DNA from: DASVDE01 sp963740065
GTDB lineage: Bacteria > Actinomycetota > Thermoleophilia > Solirubrobacterales > 70-9
Length of the DNA: 64,000 bases
Direction of reading: 5' to 3'
NCBI GenBank assembly: GCA_963740065.1
Contig: CAVUCS010000002.1
Span: 1 to 64,000 of the forward strand
Positions 15,854 to 24,235 of this stretch are shown in pieces (positions within the stretch are counted from its first letter, which is position 1; each line of letters opens with the position of its first letter). The notes beneath the pieces were generated by a model. That model was not told the DNA's origin. It did no database searches and worked only from the letters and a program-made list of their open reading frames with translations. The position numbers and the translations under genes are program-made.

Positions 15854-17176
15854 GCCCTTCCGCAACTCGGTGACGTTTCCTCCGGCCTCACCCTCCGGCT
15901 CCACCTCCGCCGCATCCAACCCAAACAACTCGCGCAGCGCACTCACATAGAGGTAAGCGTCGTCGCTGCCGGCCGCCCGCTTCATCCGCAGGGTCGGCTC
16001 GTGCAGAAGACGGGATGCAATTGCCTTCGCCATTACCTGAACTCGCTCGCGATCGGCTTCGCCGAGGCTCTCCCAGCGGGGGTCGTTCTCCGCCAGCACC
16101 CGGCGCACCACCTCATCGGCGCGCTCGCGCAGCGAAGAGATCGTCGGCACCACCTCCAAGGAGGCGAGCCACCGCTCGAAGCGCTCCTGTTCGGCGGCGA
16201 GGATGCCCTCCGCCCGTTTTGCCTCCGCTTCGCGGCCGCCGGCGTTGCGGGCGACTATCTGCTGCACGTCGTCGATGTCGTAAAGGCTGACTCCGGCGAT
16301 CTCACGGCAGCTCGGCTCGATGTCGCGAGGCACGGCGATATCGACCAGCAGCAGCGGGCGTCCGTCGCGGGTCGCCATCACCGCGGCGATGTCGTCCCGT
16401 TCGACGATGTGGTGGGGGGAGTTGGTCGCCGAGACGACGATGTCAGCCGCCTCAAGCTGCTCGGGCAGCTCCTCGAAGCGGACCGCGGTGCCGTCGAAGC
16501 GCTGCGCCAGGCCGATTGCTCGGTCGTAGTGGCGGTTGGCGACGAAGACGCCCGCGGCCCCGCGCGTGACCAGGGCGCGCGCGACCAGCTCGGCTGTCTC
16601 GCCCGCGCCGATCACCAGTACCCGCCGGTCGGCGAGATCGCCCAGGGCGTGGCGGGCCAACTCGACCGCGACCGAGGAGACCGAGAGGCCTCTTTCGCTG
16701 ATTCCCGTCTCCGCGCGGGCGCGGCCTCCGGCGGCGAGGGCGCCGCGGAAGAGCCGGTTGAGGATCGGCCCTGTTCCGCCCTCGACCAGCGCCAGCTCGT
16801 AGGCGCGCTTCACCTGCCCTTGGATCTCGGCCTCGCCGACGATCATCGAGTCGAGGCCGGCGGTTACGCGGAAGAGGTGGTGGGCAGCCTCGCCGGAGCG
16901 CAGTGAGTAGAGGTGCCCAAGCAGTTCGGTGGGGCGAATATCGGCCTGGCGGGTGAGGACGCCGAGCGCCGTCGACTCCGCCTCCACCGGGTCGGAGACG
17001 ACCAGGTAGAGCTCGGTGCGGTTGCAGGTTGAGATCGCCGCTGCCTCATGGATGCCGGTCGCGTCGGTCAGCTCGCGCAGGGCGCTGACGGCGCGCCCCT
17101 CAGTTAAGGACAGCCGTTCGCGCAGCTCCAGCGGCGCGGTCTTGTGGGAGACGCCAAGAGCAAGAAGTTCACTCAT
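15830..17176 (-). CDS. hemA: Glutamyl-tRNA reductase
   Basis: 448 residues; reduces glutamyl-tRNA(Glu) to glutamate-1-semialdehyde, the first committed step of C5-pathway heme synthesis. The N-terminus LLALGVSHKTAPLELRERL and the catalytic cysteine in STCNRTELY (C51) are present. The NADPH Rossmann motif is VLVIGAGETAELVARAL, with ATNSPHHIVERDDI and VDIAVPRDIEP following. The dimerisation helix region (RRVLAENDPRWESL, SRLLHEPTLRMKRAAG) is complete. The final GQSGRGSA and stop are donated by the half family 2 element at 15829-15849. The ATG overlaps the ccmD-like gene by 4 bases, tying heme synthesis to heme export. Confidence 0.96.
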   Translation of the reverse strand: MSELLALGVSHKTAPLELRERLSLTEGRAVSALRELTDATGIHEAAAISTCNRTELYLVVSDPVEAESTALGVLTRQADIRPTELLGHLYSLRSGEAAHHLFRVTAGLDSMIVGEAEIQGQVKRAYELALVEGGTGPILNRLFRGALAAGGRARAETGISERGLSVSSVAVELARHALGDLADRRVLVIGAGETAELVARALVTRGAAGVFVANRHYDRAIGLAQRFDGTAVRFEELPEQLEAADIVVSATNSPHHIVERDDIAAVMATRDGRPLLLVDIAVPRDIEPSCREIAGVSLYDIDDVQQIVARNAGGREAEAKRAEGILAAEQERFERWLASLEVVPTISSLRERADEVVRRVLAENDPRWESLGEADRERVQVMAKAIASRLLHEPTLRMKRAAGSDDAYLYVSALRELFGLDAAEVEPEGEAGGNVTELRKGQSGRGSA

Positions 17177-17445
17177 ACAGCGTCGCCTCCTCTGCTCCCG
17201 TGAGGGGCCAAAGAATCAGATATGGATGGCCCCTCACTTCCGCGTCCGGGGGCGACTTCGCCATTATTGGCGCGGGTTTCGGCGAAACCGGCCAGCTCCT
17301 TCAGCTCCCGCTCTACCCGTTGCTGGCGGGCGGCCATGATCGCCACGTAGACGAGGAGCAGGACTACGAAGACGATGTAGGCGGCGGCGACGTACTTGCC
17401 GGCCTCGTCGAGGGGAAGGGCGGGGGCGCCGATCGGCAGGACCAT
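17173..17445 (-). CDS. Small CcmD-like membrane protein
   Basis: 90 residues with one membrane helix (about 17-38, YVAAAYIVFVVLLLVYVAIM) followed by a basic, helical segment RQQRVERELKELAGFAE and a disordered tail. The size, the YVxxAY start of the helix and the charged coil after it are typical of CcmD, a small subunit that helps release holo-CcmE or stabilise CcmABC. No CcmE gene is visible here. It starts directly after the ccmC stop and overlaps the hemA start by 4 bases, which makes an independent gene very likely. The assignment rests on position and shape, not on strong sequence conservation. Confidence 0.75.
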   Translation of the reverse strand: MVLPIGAPALPLDEAGKYVAAAYIVFVVLLLVYVAIMAARQQRVERELKELAGFAETRANNGEVAPGRGSEGPSISDSLAPHGSRGGDAV

Positions 17446-18171
17446 TCAGCTCACCTCCGGCGCGACGCGGCTGGCGCCGCCGCCGGCAGCTCCCGAGTCA
17501 AGGGCGCGTCTTAGCCGTGAGAGCTGCCCGCGGGTGCTCTTCGCCGTCAGCTCGAACTTGACCAGGGTCACCCAGAGCAACGCCATCCCCGCCAGGCAGA
17601 CGAGGAAGGTCAGCCGCATCGATCCCGGCAGGCCACCGTTCGCGGTGGCGAAGACGCGCGGATGGACGAGGCTCTGCGCAAGCCGCACCGCGATGAAGTT
17701 GAGCGGGACGAAGGCGCCGGCGGTGACGGCGAAGACCGAGGCGTAGCGAGCCTGGCGATCGCGATCCTCGATCGCGTAGCGGAACGGGTAATAGGTCGCG
17801 TAGAGCAGGAAGACGATGAGGAAGCTGACCAGGGTCGGTTCGTCCCAGACCCACCAGTGCCCCCAAGACGCCTTGGCCCAGATCGCCCCCGTAATCAGCA
17901 CCGCGACTCCGAAGATCACCGACATGTGGATCGAGACGTAGGAGTAGGCGTCCCAGCGACTGTCGCCGCTGCGCAGGTGCGCGATCGCGAAGCCTCCGCC
18001 GACGACAAAGCCGATCAAAGCGGTGATCGCCAGTGGCACGTGTAGGTAGAAGATCTTTTGGATGAACCCTTGGTCGGCGTCCAGCGGTGCGTAGAAGAAG
18101 ACCAGGGAGAGGCCAAGGGCGACCGTCGCCACGGTGGCGATCGAGAGAGGTTTAAGTCCTTTGCCGTACAT
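17446..18171 (-). CDS. ccmC: Cytochrome c biogenesis heme-handling protein CcmC (CcsA family)
   Basis: 241 residues with six predicted membrane helices. The tryptophan-rich heme-binding motif is WGHWWVWDEP at about residues 101-110. Flanking histidines occur in FYLHVPLA and SVHPRVFA-like loops (here YLHVPLAITAL, LVHPRVFAT). CcmC presents heme for covalent attachment to cytochrome c outside the membrane. ATG 18171 (MYGKGLKPLSIATVA) is used; the longer frame to 18309 overlaps ccmB and gives an unlikely leader. The stop is directly followed by the ccmD-like ATG. Gene order ccmA-ccmB-ccmC-ccmD-hemA supports the assignment. Confidence 0.93.
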   Translation of the reverse strand: MYGKGLKPLSIATVATVALGLSLVFFYAPLDADQGFIQKIFYLHVPLAITALIGFVVGGGFAIAHLRSGDSRWDAYSYVSIHMSVIFGVAVLITGAIWAKASWGHWWVWDEPTLVSFLIVFLLYATYYPFRYAIEDRDRQARYASVFAVTAGAFVPLNFIAVRLAQSLVHPRVFATANGGLPGSMRLTFLVCLAGMALLWVTLVKFELTAKSTRGQLSRLRRALDSGAAGGGASRVAPEVS

Positions 18172-18211
18172 GCGTTTCGCGCGGTGGGGAGCCGAATGCG
18201 CCGACGATTCC

Positions 18212-18880
18212 CTAATCCTCCAGCAGAAAGTCGAACACCGCGTATCCGACGAGGAGGAAGACCAGATCGTATAGGCCGAGCACCGCCAGCCAGGTGCCGA
18301 AGCGCTCATAACCGGGACCGCCCACGGCCAGCAGCGGGTCGGTGGCGCCGGTGGCGGCGATCATCAGCGGCACGACAAGCGGGAGGAGGACCAGGGGGAC
18401 GAGGAGGTCGCGGGCGCGAGATTGGACCGCCATCGAGGAGATCAGGGTGCCGGTGGCGGCGAGGCCGATATCGGCGAGCAGCATGACCCCGGCAAGGGGG
18501 GGTAGGGCGGCGGCGGAATCGAGGAAGAAGAGGGCGAAGATCGGGACGATGATTGCCTCCAGTACGAGCAGGTAAACGAGCAGCGCGGCGGCCTTGGCGG
18601 CGAACAGGGCGTTGCGGTCGATCGGCGCGAGGCGGATCGCGTCAAAGCCACCCTCCTCGCGCTCGGCGACGAAGAGGCGGTTGATGCCGAGCACGGCGGC
18701 GAAGAGGAGCGTCGCCCAGAGGACGCCGGCGGCGAGACTGCCCGAGAGGCTGGTCCGGTCCAGGCCGAAGCGGAAGATGACGAAAGTGGTGACCGCGAAG
18801 AGGGCCATCGCGGGAAGCGATTGCAGGGTGCGCAGCTCAGCCCGCAGGTCCTTGGTGAGGATGGCGACGAAGGCATTCAT
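18212..18880 (-). CDS. ccmB: Heme exporter permease subunit CcmB
   Basis: 222 residues, about six membrane helices, starting MNAFVAILTKDLRAELRT. The conserved cytosolic segment EREEGGFDAIRLAPIDRNAL follows helix 2, and LVPLVLLPLVVPLMIAATGAT is near the C-terminus; both are typical of CcmB. It forms the membrane part of the CcmAB ABC transporter that works with CcmC. The ATG overlaps the ccmA stop by 4 bases (ATGA), indicating coupling, and the ccmC start follows after 40 bases. Confidence 0.93.
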   Translation of the reverse strand: MNAFVAILTKDLRAELRTLQSLPAMALFAVTTFVIFRFGLDRTSLSGSLAAGVLWATLLFAAVLGINRLFVAEREEGGFDAIRLAPIDRNALFAAKAAALLVYLLVLEAIIVPIFALFFLDSAAALPPLAGVMLLADIGLAATGTLISSMAVQSRARDLLVPLVLLPLVVPLMIAATGATDPLLAVGGPGYERFGTWLAVLGLYDLVFLLVGYAVFDFLLED

Positions 18881-19548
18881 CGGGCCGCCGCCTTCGTTAG
18901 TTCGGCGGTCCCGTCGACGCTGAGGCGCAGGACCTTGTCCGCATCGGGGAGGGCGCGCTCGGGGTCGTGGGTGACGACGACTCGGGTTCGCCCACCACCC
19001 GGGCCGATCAGCTCGCGCGCCAGCTCGCGGCCGTCGGCGTCGAGGTTCGAGTCCGGCTCGTCGAGCAGCAGCAGCGCCGGTTTGTGCAGGACGCAGCGAC
19101 AGATCGCCAGCCTCTGGCGCATCCCGGCGGAGAGCTCGGCGACTCGGTCGTCGGCGCGCCGCGACATCCCGGCCGCGGCAAGCAGCTCGGCGATCCGTTC
19201 GTCGGCCCGCCCGCGCTCGATCCCGTGTAGCCGCGCGTGGAAGAGCAGATTTTCGCGCCCGGTCAGGTCGCGGTAGAGCAGCGGCTCGTGACCGAGGTAG
19301 CCGACCCGGCCTCGCAGCTTCCAGGCTTCGCGGGGGAGGGAGCAGCCGAGCACGTTCACCTCTCCCGAGGTCGGCCGCAGCAGCGTGGCGAGAATCCGCA
19401 ACAGCGTCGTCTTTCCCGCCCCGTTCGGCCCCAGCACCACCAACGATTCCCCGGCGGCGAGTTCGAATTCGACCCCTTCCAGGGCAGCACGGTCGCCGTA
19501 GTTGCGCCGCAGGTTGCGCACATCTATCGCTGGCTCTGTTCGGCTCAT
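18877..19548 (-). CDS. ccmA: Heme exporter ATP-binding subunit CcmA
   Basis: 223 residues, a single ABC ATPase domain. Walker A is GPNGAGKTT (40-48), the Q-loop region is YLGHEPLLYRDLTGREN, the signature is LSAGMRQRLAICR, Walker B is LLLLDEPDSNLD, and the switch histidine is in VVVTHD. The YLGHEPLLY and LTGRENLLFHARLHG phrases are characteristic of CcmA rather than generic transporters. It is the first gene of the minus-strand ccm-hem cluster. Its upstream region is the large hairpin at 19556-19688 shared with the divergent rarA gene. Confidence 0.93.
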   Translation of the reverse strand: MSRTEPAIDVRNLRRNYGDRAALEGVEFELAAGESLVVLGPNGAGKTTLLRILATLLRPTSGEVNVLGCSLPREAWKLRGRVGYLGHEPLLYRDLTGRENLLFHARLHGIERGRADERIAELLAAAGMSRRADDRVAELSAGMRQRLAICRCVLHKPALLLLDEPDSNLDADGRELARELIGPGGGRTRVVVTHDPERALPDADKVLRLSVDGTAELTKAAAR

Positions 19549-19555
19549 GGTTTGG

Positions 19556-19688
19556 GAGGGTGTCGGGGGTCGCCTCGGCGGCGCCTATGTCACCGCCTCC
19601 GGCGGTGACGAATCTAGTGCCCCTGCGGGGCAAACATCACTCCGCGGTGCCGGGGGGAGGCGCCGGCGAGGCGACCCCCGACACCCTC
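19556..19688. repeat. 133-base composite hairpin between ccmA and rarA
   Basis: The 30-base arms at 19556-19585 and 19659-19688 match at 29 of 30 positions; both contain the TCGGGGGTCGCCTC / GAGGCGACCCCCGA core. Two smaller perfect hairpins sit between them: CACCGCC-tcc-GGCGGTG (19591-19607) and GCCCC-tgc-GGGGC (19619-19631). The result is a cross-shaped structure filling the divergent promoter region. An open frame passes through it into rarA but is probably not translated. Confidence 0.85.
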
Positions 19689-19703
19689 TTCATACTGCGG
19701 ACA

Positions 19704-21044
19704 GTGGAGCGCTTGTTCGATAGCGGCGAGGATCGAAGCCCGATTGTGCAACCTGCCGACGCCCCCCTGGCGGTGCGGATGCGGCCGCGGAGTTTGGATG
19801 AGCTTGTTGGGCAGGAGCATGTTCTTGGTGCCGGGTCCGCTTTGCGGAGCGCGATCGAGAGCGGTCATCCGCACAGCTCAATTCTGTACGGACCGCCCGG
19901 GGCGGGGAAGACGACGCTGGCGCGGATCGCGGCCGCCGGGGCCGAGGGGGCGTTTGAGGAGGAGTCCGCGGTCAACGCGGGCAGAGCCGAGATGCGGGCC
20001 GTAATCGAGCGGGCGCGGGAGCGCCGCCAGGGCAGTGGACGGCCGACGGTCCTCTTCCTCGATGAGATCCATCGCTTCAACAAGGCCCAGCAGGACGCGC
20101 TTCTGCCGGCGGTTGAGGAGGGGCTGCTGACGCTGATCGGCGCGACGACCGAGAACCCCTATTTCGAGGTCAACTCGGCGCTGCTCTCCCGCTGCCAGAT
20201 ATACGAGCTGCGGCCGCTGGATCCGGCGCAGGTAGAGGTCTTGTTGAGCCGAGCGCTCTCCGATTCTGAACGCGGACTCGTCGACCCGCCGCCGGTCGAA
20301 GGCGCGGCCCTGGAGATGCTGGCGCATCGCTCGGGCGGCGACGGGCGGGTTGCCCTCTCGGCGCTGGAGCGGGCGGTCGAGCGATCTAAGGGCGCTCCGA
20401 TCGACGTCGCCGCGATCGAAGACGCGCTGCAGCGCAAGGCGCTCGACTACGACCGCCAGGGAGACCGCCACTACGACTTCGTCTCGGCCTGGATCAAGGC
20501 GACCCGCGGCTCCGACGTCGATGCTTCCCTCTACTACCTGGCGGTGATGTTGGAGGGTGGTGAGGACCCTCGCTTCATCGCCCGCCGCATGGTCATCCTC
20601 GCCTCTGAGGATGTCGGCAACGCCGACCCGCAGGCCCTGCTGGTCGCCGATGCGGCGGCTCGCGCGGTCGACCGGGTGGGGCTGCCAGAGTGCGCGCTCA
20701 ACCTGGCGCAAGCCGCCGTCTACCTGGCGCTCGCGCCGAAGTCGAACGCCTCCTACAAAGGCCTTTCCGCCGCCCGCGCCGAGGTCCGCGAGCACGGCGC
20801 CAAGACCCCACCCGACTATCTCCGCGACGCTCACTACCCCGGCGCCGAGAAGCTCGGCCGCGGTGAGGGCTACCGCTACGCGCATGACGAACCCGGCGGC
20901 GTCAGCGACCAACCACTGCTGCCAGAGGGCTTGGAGAATCGCCGCTTCTACGCCCCAACCGATCGCGGCTTCGAATCCGAGCTAACCCGCCGACTCGCCG
21001 ACCTACGGAAGCAATTCTCCGCCCCTGAGGACCCGTCGCGATGA
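19704..21044 (+). CDS. rarA: Replication-associated recombination protein A (MgsA/RarA AAA+ ATPase)
   Basis: 447 residues from GTG 19704 (VERLFDSGEDRSP), which matches the short N-terminus usual for the family. The open frame reaches 19560, but that part is encoded by a hairpin. Motifs: APLAVRMRPRSLDELVGQEH, Walker A YGPPGAGKTTLARI, Walker B VLFLDEIHRFNKAQQDALLP, sensor 1 IGATTENPYFEVNSALLSR. The C-terminal oligomerisation region has YYLAVMLEGGEDPRFIARR, ASEDVGNADPQALLVA and PKSNASYKGL. RarA acts at stalled replication forks and is held by SSB. It is transcribed away from ccmA and ends just before a family 2 repeat and a terminator. Confidence 0.95.
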   Translation: MERLFDSGEDRSPIVQPADAPLAVRMRPRSLDELVGQEHVLGAGSALRSAIESGHPHSSILYGPPGAGKTTLARIAAAGAEGAFEEESAVNAGRAEMRAVIERARERRQGSGRPTVLFLDEIHRFNKAQQDALLPAVEEGLLTLIGATTENPYFEVNSALLSRCQIYELRPLDPAQVEVLLSRALSDSERGLVDPPPVEGAALEMLAHRSGGDGRVALSALERAVERSKGAPIDVAAIEDALQRKALDYDRQGDRHYDFVSAWIKATRGSDVDASLYYLAVMLEGGEDPRFIARRMVILASEDVGNADPQALLVADAAARAVDRVGLPECALNLAQAAVYLALAPKSNASYKGLSAARAEVREHGAKTPPDYLRDAHYPGAEKLGRGEGYRYAHDEPGGVSDQPLLPEGLENRRFYAPTDRGFESELTRRLADLRKQFSAPEDPSR

Positions 21045-21059
21045 TTGATCCCGCCTTAA

Positions 21060-21231
21060 GGGTCCTATCCCGGTAGGGGTGGAGCGTCTTGTACTTTTTC
21101 GCCGCGACGGCTGGCGGCGAGCCGCTCTGAAAAAGTTAAGCGCCTGGGATGGTCCTCGAAAAAGTTAAGCGGAACCCCTACCGGGATAGGACCCTCCGCA
21201 TTAGCGGGAACCCCTACCGAGACGGTCCTTA
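21060..21231. repeat. Family 2 palindromic element, copy B, with nested partial copies
   Basis: Arms GGGTCCTATCCCGGTAGGGG (21060-21079) and CCCCTACCGGGATAGGACCC (21175-21194) pair perfectly. The inner GAAAAAGTTAAGCG block is present twice (21128 and 21158). A further partial right arm (GGGAACCCCTACCGAGACGGTCC) ends at about 21228, and CTTAA/TTAAG sequences bracket the whole. The region 21045-21388 has no gene: it holds this element and the two hairpins below. Confidence 0.87.
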
Positions 21232-21311
21232 ACCACGGCGCAACTTCCCGTAGGTCGTCGTGTTTAAGTGGTCGGCTTTCCGAGCTAGAGCCAGGGAGAG
21301 CCGACACACCA

Positions 21312-21353
21312 CCGGCCGGAGGCCTGGACTGGGGGTCTCCGGCCGGGGCTTTT
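21312..21353 (+). terminator. Rho-independent terminator downstream of rarA
   Basis: A 10-base perfect stem CCGGCCGGAG (21312-21321) / CTCCGGCCGG (21337-21346) is followed by GGCTTTT. It lies about 270 bases after rarA, beyond the family 2 element, on the strand that rarA is transcribed from. Confidence 0.6.
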
Positions 21354-21363
21354 ACAGGGAGAG

Positions 21364-21392
21364 TTGAGGGTCCGCGGGGGGCGGACCCTCAA
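21364..21392. terminator. Bidirectional hairpin at the end of the aldehyde dehydrogenase gene
   Basis: A perfect 12-base stem TTGAGGGTCCGC (21364-21375) / GCGGACCCTCAA (21381-21392) has a 5-base GGGGG loop. TTTGTT follows on the plus strand. The stop codon of the minus-strand aldehyde dehydrogenase (21389-21391) lies inside the arm, so the hairpin also sits at that gene's 3' end. Confidence 0.5.
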
Positions 21393-22987
21393 TTTGTTCG
21401 CTTGCGCAAGGTGCGAGCGCCGACCTTCAGCAGTGGGCCGGCCCCCTCGCGCAGGGCTTTGGCCCTGGTTGTGCCTTTGCCGTAGAGGACTTTCGCCGAG
21501 GCGCGGACAGCTTCGCCGAGGGTCGCGTCGTAGGGATGCCACCAGAAGTCGCGAGTCAGTCCCGGCTCCCAGGCGTTCATCTTGACGTTGACGCACTCGT
21601 AAAACCCGAATCTCGAGTGCGACCGACCGACTCCGGAGTCCTTGACGCCGCCCCAAGCGCACTGGCAAGCGCCGTGGCTGAAGGAGTGGTCGTTGACCCA
21701 GACCATCCCCGACTCGATCCGGCGGGCGATGCGCTCACCCTTCTGACGGTCCTTGGTCCAGACCGACGCGCCGAGCCCGAACTCCGAGTCGTTGGCGAGA
21801 TCGATCGCCTCCTGCTCGGAATCGACGACGACGATCGGCAGCACCGGGCCGAAGATCTCCTCACGCATGATTCGCATCTCGTGAGTGACGCCGGTCAAGA
21901 CCGTCGGGGCGACGTACTTTCCGGTCAGGCCGGGGACGTCGATCGCTCCGCCGCATAGTTTGGTCGCGCCGGAGGCGACTGCGTCCTCGATCAAGTCGAC
22001 GACGATCTCGTACTGGCCATCGGAGGTCATCGGGCCAATTTCTGTCTCCCACTGCAGCGGGTCGCCAAGCCGCAGCTTCTGCGCCTCGCGGGCGACTCCC
22101 TCAACGAAACGCTCGGCGACCTCGCGGACGACGTAGACGCGCTCGATCCCGGAGCAGGTCTGCCCGGCATTGGCGAAGCCGCCCCAGACGGCGCCGCTGA
22201 CCGCGTTGTCGAGGTCGGCGTCGGCGCAGACGATCATCGGGTCCTTGCCGCCCAGCTCCAGGACCGAGCCCTTGAGCTGCCGCGCGCAGACCTCACCGAC
22301 CTTGCGGCCAACCTCGACCGAGCCGGTGAAGAAGATCTTGCCGGCGCTGGAGCGCGCCAGCGCGTCGCCGACCGCGCCGCCACCGTGGACGACCCGCACC
22401 AGGCCCTCCGGCAGCCCCGCCTTCTCAAAGACGCGGGCGATCGCCTCGCCCAGCAGGGGGGTCAGGCTGGCCGGCTTCAGGACGACCCCGTTGCCCGCCA
22501 TCAACGCGATCGCCACTTCGCCGAAGGGGATCGACCAGGGGTAGTTCCAGGGCGCGATCACCCCGACCACGCCGATCGGCTCATAGCTGAAGCGACCTTT
22601 CTTGCTGGCGAGGAAGGCCTGGGACATCCGCACCTTCTCGTCGGCGAGGATCTTCGGGCCGGCCTTCGCGCACCAGTGCAGCGCGTCGACGGTTGGCAGT
22701 AGCTCCATCGTGTAGGCCTCGGCGCGCGGCTTGCCCTGCTCGCGGACCAGCAGCTCTGCGATGTCGTCGATGTCGTCGAGCAGCGCGTCGGCGGCGCGGC
22801 GCATGTAGCGAGCGCGGTCAGCGAGGCTCAGCTCGGCCCAGGCGGGCTGGATGCGGGCGACGTCATCGACGACTCCTTGGACCTGCTCAGGTGTGATCGT
22901 CGCGACGGAGCCGACCAGCTCTCCGGTAGCGGGGTTGAACGACTCGAGGGTCGACGGACCGGTGCGAACTTCGGTGGCGGCTTCCAT
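21389..22987 (-). CDS. NAD(P)-dependent aldehyde dehydrogenase
   Basis: 532 residues, slightly longer than usual because of a C-terminal extension (DFWWHPYDATLGEAVRASAK to the end). Family motifs: IGVVGVIAPWNYPWSIPFGE (cofactor-binding), GKIFFTGSVEVGRKVG, the base-bearing LELGGKDPMIVCADADLDN, and the nucleophile cysteine (about residue 277) in FANAGQTCSGIERVYV. It oxidises an aldehyde to the acid; the substrate cannot be told. The extension and the NDHSFSHGACQCAWGGVKDSG segment resemble succinate-semialdehyde/betaine-aldehyde-like enzymes of Actinobacteria. It is transcribed alone, divergent from the DUF1385 gene. Confidence 0.9.
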   Translation of the reverse strand: MEAATEVRTGPSTLESFNPATGELVGSVATITPEQVQGVVDDVARIQPAWAELSLADRARYMRRAADALLDDIDDIAELLVREQGKPRAEAYTMELLPTVDALHWCAKAGPKILADEKVRMSQAFLASKKGRFSYEPIGVVGVIAPWNYPWSIPFGEVAIALMAGNGVVLKPASLTPLLGEAIARVFEKAGLPEGLVRVVHGGGAVGDALARSSAGKIFFTGSVEVGRKVGEVCARQLKGSVLELGGKDPMIVCADADLDNAVSGAVWGGFANAGQTCSGIERVYVVREVAERFVEGVAREAQKLRLGDPLQWETEIGPMTSDGQYEIVVDLIEDAVASGATKLCGGAIDVPGLTGKYVAPTVLTGVTHEMRIMREEIFGPVLPIVVVDSEQEAIDLANDSEFGLGASVWTKDRQKGERIARRIESGMVWVNDHSFSHGACQCAWGGVKDSGVGRSHSRFGFYECVNVKMNAWEPGLTRDFWWHPYDATLGEAVRASAKVLYGKGTTRAKALREGAGPLLKVGARTLRKRTN

Positions 22988-23022
22988 GACGGTCGATTCT
23001 AGGCGGGGTCTAAGGTTGATGC

Positions 23023-23832
23023 ATGAATTCGGAGCCCCTGCGACTCGGCGGCATGGCCCTCCGCAACGGGCTGCTGATCCACGGGCCGACCCACTGGGCC
23101 GCCGCCGTCCGAGGCCCGGACGGTGAGATCGCGATCGCTTCGGAGCGCAAGCCCGAGCTTGCCCCGAGACTCGCGGCCAAGGTTCCCGGCGTCAGGGGGC
23201 CGCTGAAATTGTTGGAGGCGATGGCCGTGCTGCCGATGGTCCGGCGCAGGCTCTCGGCGGCTCGCCTCCCTTTTGAGGATTGGCGTGTGGTGACCGCTGT
23301 CGGGGCGACTCTGGTCCTCAGCGGGGTCTTGCGGAAGCGGATGCGGGGGTCGGCGTTGCGCGAGGGGCTGGTGCAGGCGGTCGGCGCCGTCCCCGCTGTG
23401 GTCGCCTTGATGGACCGCGATCTCGCCGCCTACCACGGGGTCGAACACAAGGCGATCGCCGCCTACGAGCAGGGAATCGACGATCCGGCGACGGTGCCGA
23501 AGGAGCATGACCGCTGCGGCTCCAATCTGATCGCCCCGATGATGCTGCTCTCGGCCGGTGGAACGGTGATGTTGGAGCGGCTGGTCGAGAAGCCGGGGCC
23601 GGTGGCCCGTGGCTCCGTCGCGCTCGGCGGCGCCTCGATCGCGGTGGAGATGTTCGCCTGGAGCGACCGTCACCACGGCAGTCCCCTCGCCGAGGCATTC
23701 CACGCGCCCGGCCGTGAGATTCAGCGGCGGCTGGCGACCAAGGAGCCGACGCCTGAGCAGCTTGAGGTCGGGGTCGCGGCGCTGGCCGAGATTCTGCACG
23801 TCGAGTCCCTAGACTCCGCGCCCGATGTTTAG
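23023..23832 (+). CDS. DUF1385 family membrane protein
   Basis: 269 residues starting MNSEPLRLGGMALRNGLLIH, the usual LRxGGMALxxGVxxxGP opening of DUF1385. Later motifs are YHGVEHKAIAAYE (about residues 141-153), EHDRCGSNLIAPMMLL, and a hydrophobic segment VVALMDRDLAA. DUF1385 proteins are predicted metal-dependent membrane proteins of unknown role; conserved His/Glu/Cys clusters such as EHK and HxRCGSN could bind metal. The stop overlaps the methylmalonyl-CoA epimerase ATG by 8 bases, so the genes are probably translated together. Confidence 0.9.
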   Translation: MNSEPLRLGGMALRNGLLIHGPTHWAAAVRGPDGEIAIASERKPELAPRLAAKVPGVRGPLKLLEAMAVLPMVRRRLSAARLPFEDWRVVTAVGATLVLSGVLRKRMRGSALREGLVQAVGAVPAVVALMDRDLAAYHGVEHKAIAAYEQGIDDPATVPKEHDRCGSNLIAPMMLLSAGGTVMLERLVEKPGPVARGSVALGGASIAVEMFAWSDRHHGSPLAEAFHAPGREIQRRLATKEPTPEQLEVGVAALAEILHVESLDSAPDV

Positions 23833-24235
23833 CCGGATCGATCACATCGGAGTCGCCGTCGAGGACATCGACGCCGCGATCGCTCTCTACGAAGAGAGCT
23901 TTGAGATGGCGCTGGCGCATCGCGAGACCGTCGAGTCCCAGGGCGTCGAGGCGGTGCTGCTCGATGTCGGCGACGGGCACGTCGAGCTGTTGCGGCCGCT
24001 CGGTCCCGAGACGGCCGTCGGCAAGTTCCTCTCCCGCAAGGGCCCCGGCTTGCACCACGTCGCCTATGCCGTCGAGGACATCGACGCGACATTGCCCCGC
24101 CTGGTCGCCGCCGGCATCGAGCTGATTGACGCCGAGCCGCGGGTGGGCATCCGCGACAGCCGGGTCGCCTTCCTGCACCCGCGCTCGACCGGCGGCGTGC
24201 TGACCGAGATCGTCGAACCCTCGAAAGGACACTGA
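23825..24235 (+). CDS. mce: Methylmalonyl-CoA epimerase
   Basis: 136 residues of the vicinal-oxygen-chelate fold. It interconverts (R)- and (S)-methylmalonyl-CoA in propionate and branched-chain metabolism. Visible motifs are IDHIGVAVEDIDAAIALYEE (first metal His), GDGHVELLRPLGPETAVGKF, LHHVAYAVEDIDATLPRL (second metal His) and GVLTEIVEP (metal Glu). Length is normal. Its ATG lies inside the end of the DUF1385 gene, and its stop overlaps the next small gene's ATG at 24235 (TGATGG), so the three genes form a tight unit. Confidence 0.93.
   Translation: MFSRIDHIGVAVEDIDAAIALYEESFEMALAHRETVESQGVEAVLLDVGDGHVELLRPLGPETAVGKFLSRKGPGLHHVAYAVEDIDATLPRLVAAGIELIDAEPRVGIRDSRVAFLHPRSTGGVLTEIVEPSKGH

Noticed and set aside
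19560..19703. N-terminal extension of rarA (MSGVASAAPMSPPPAVTN...)
   Set aside because: It is encoded by the composite hairpin and has no family similarity; GTG 19704 gives the usual RarA start.
21065..21307. Small minus-strand frame MSALPGSSSESRPLKHDD...
   Set aside because: It lies in family 2 repeat DNA and has no sign of a protein fold or ribosome-binding site.
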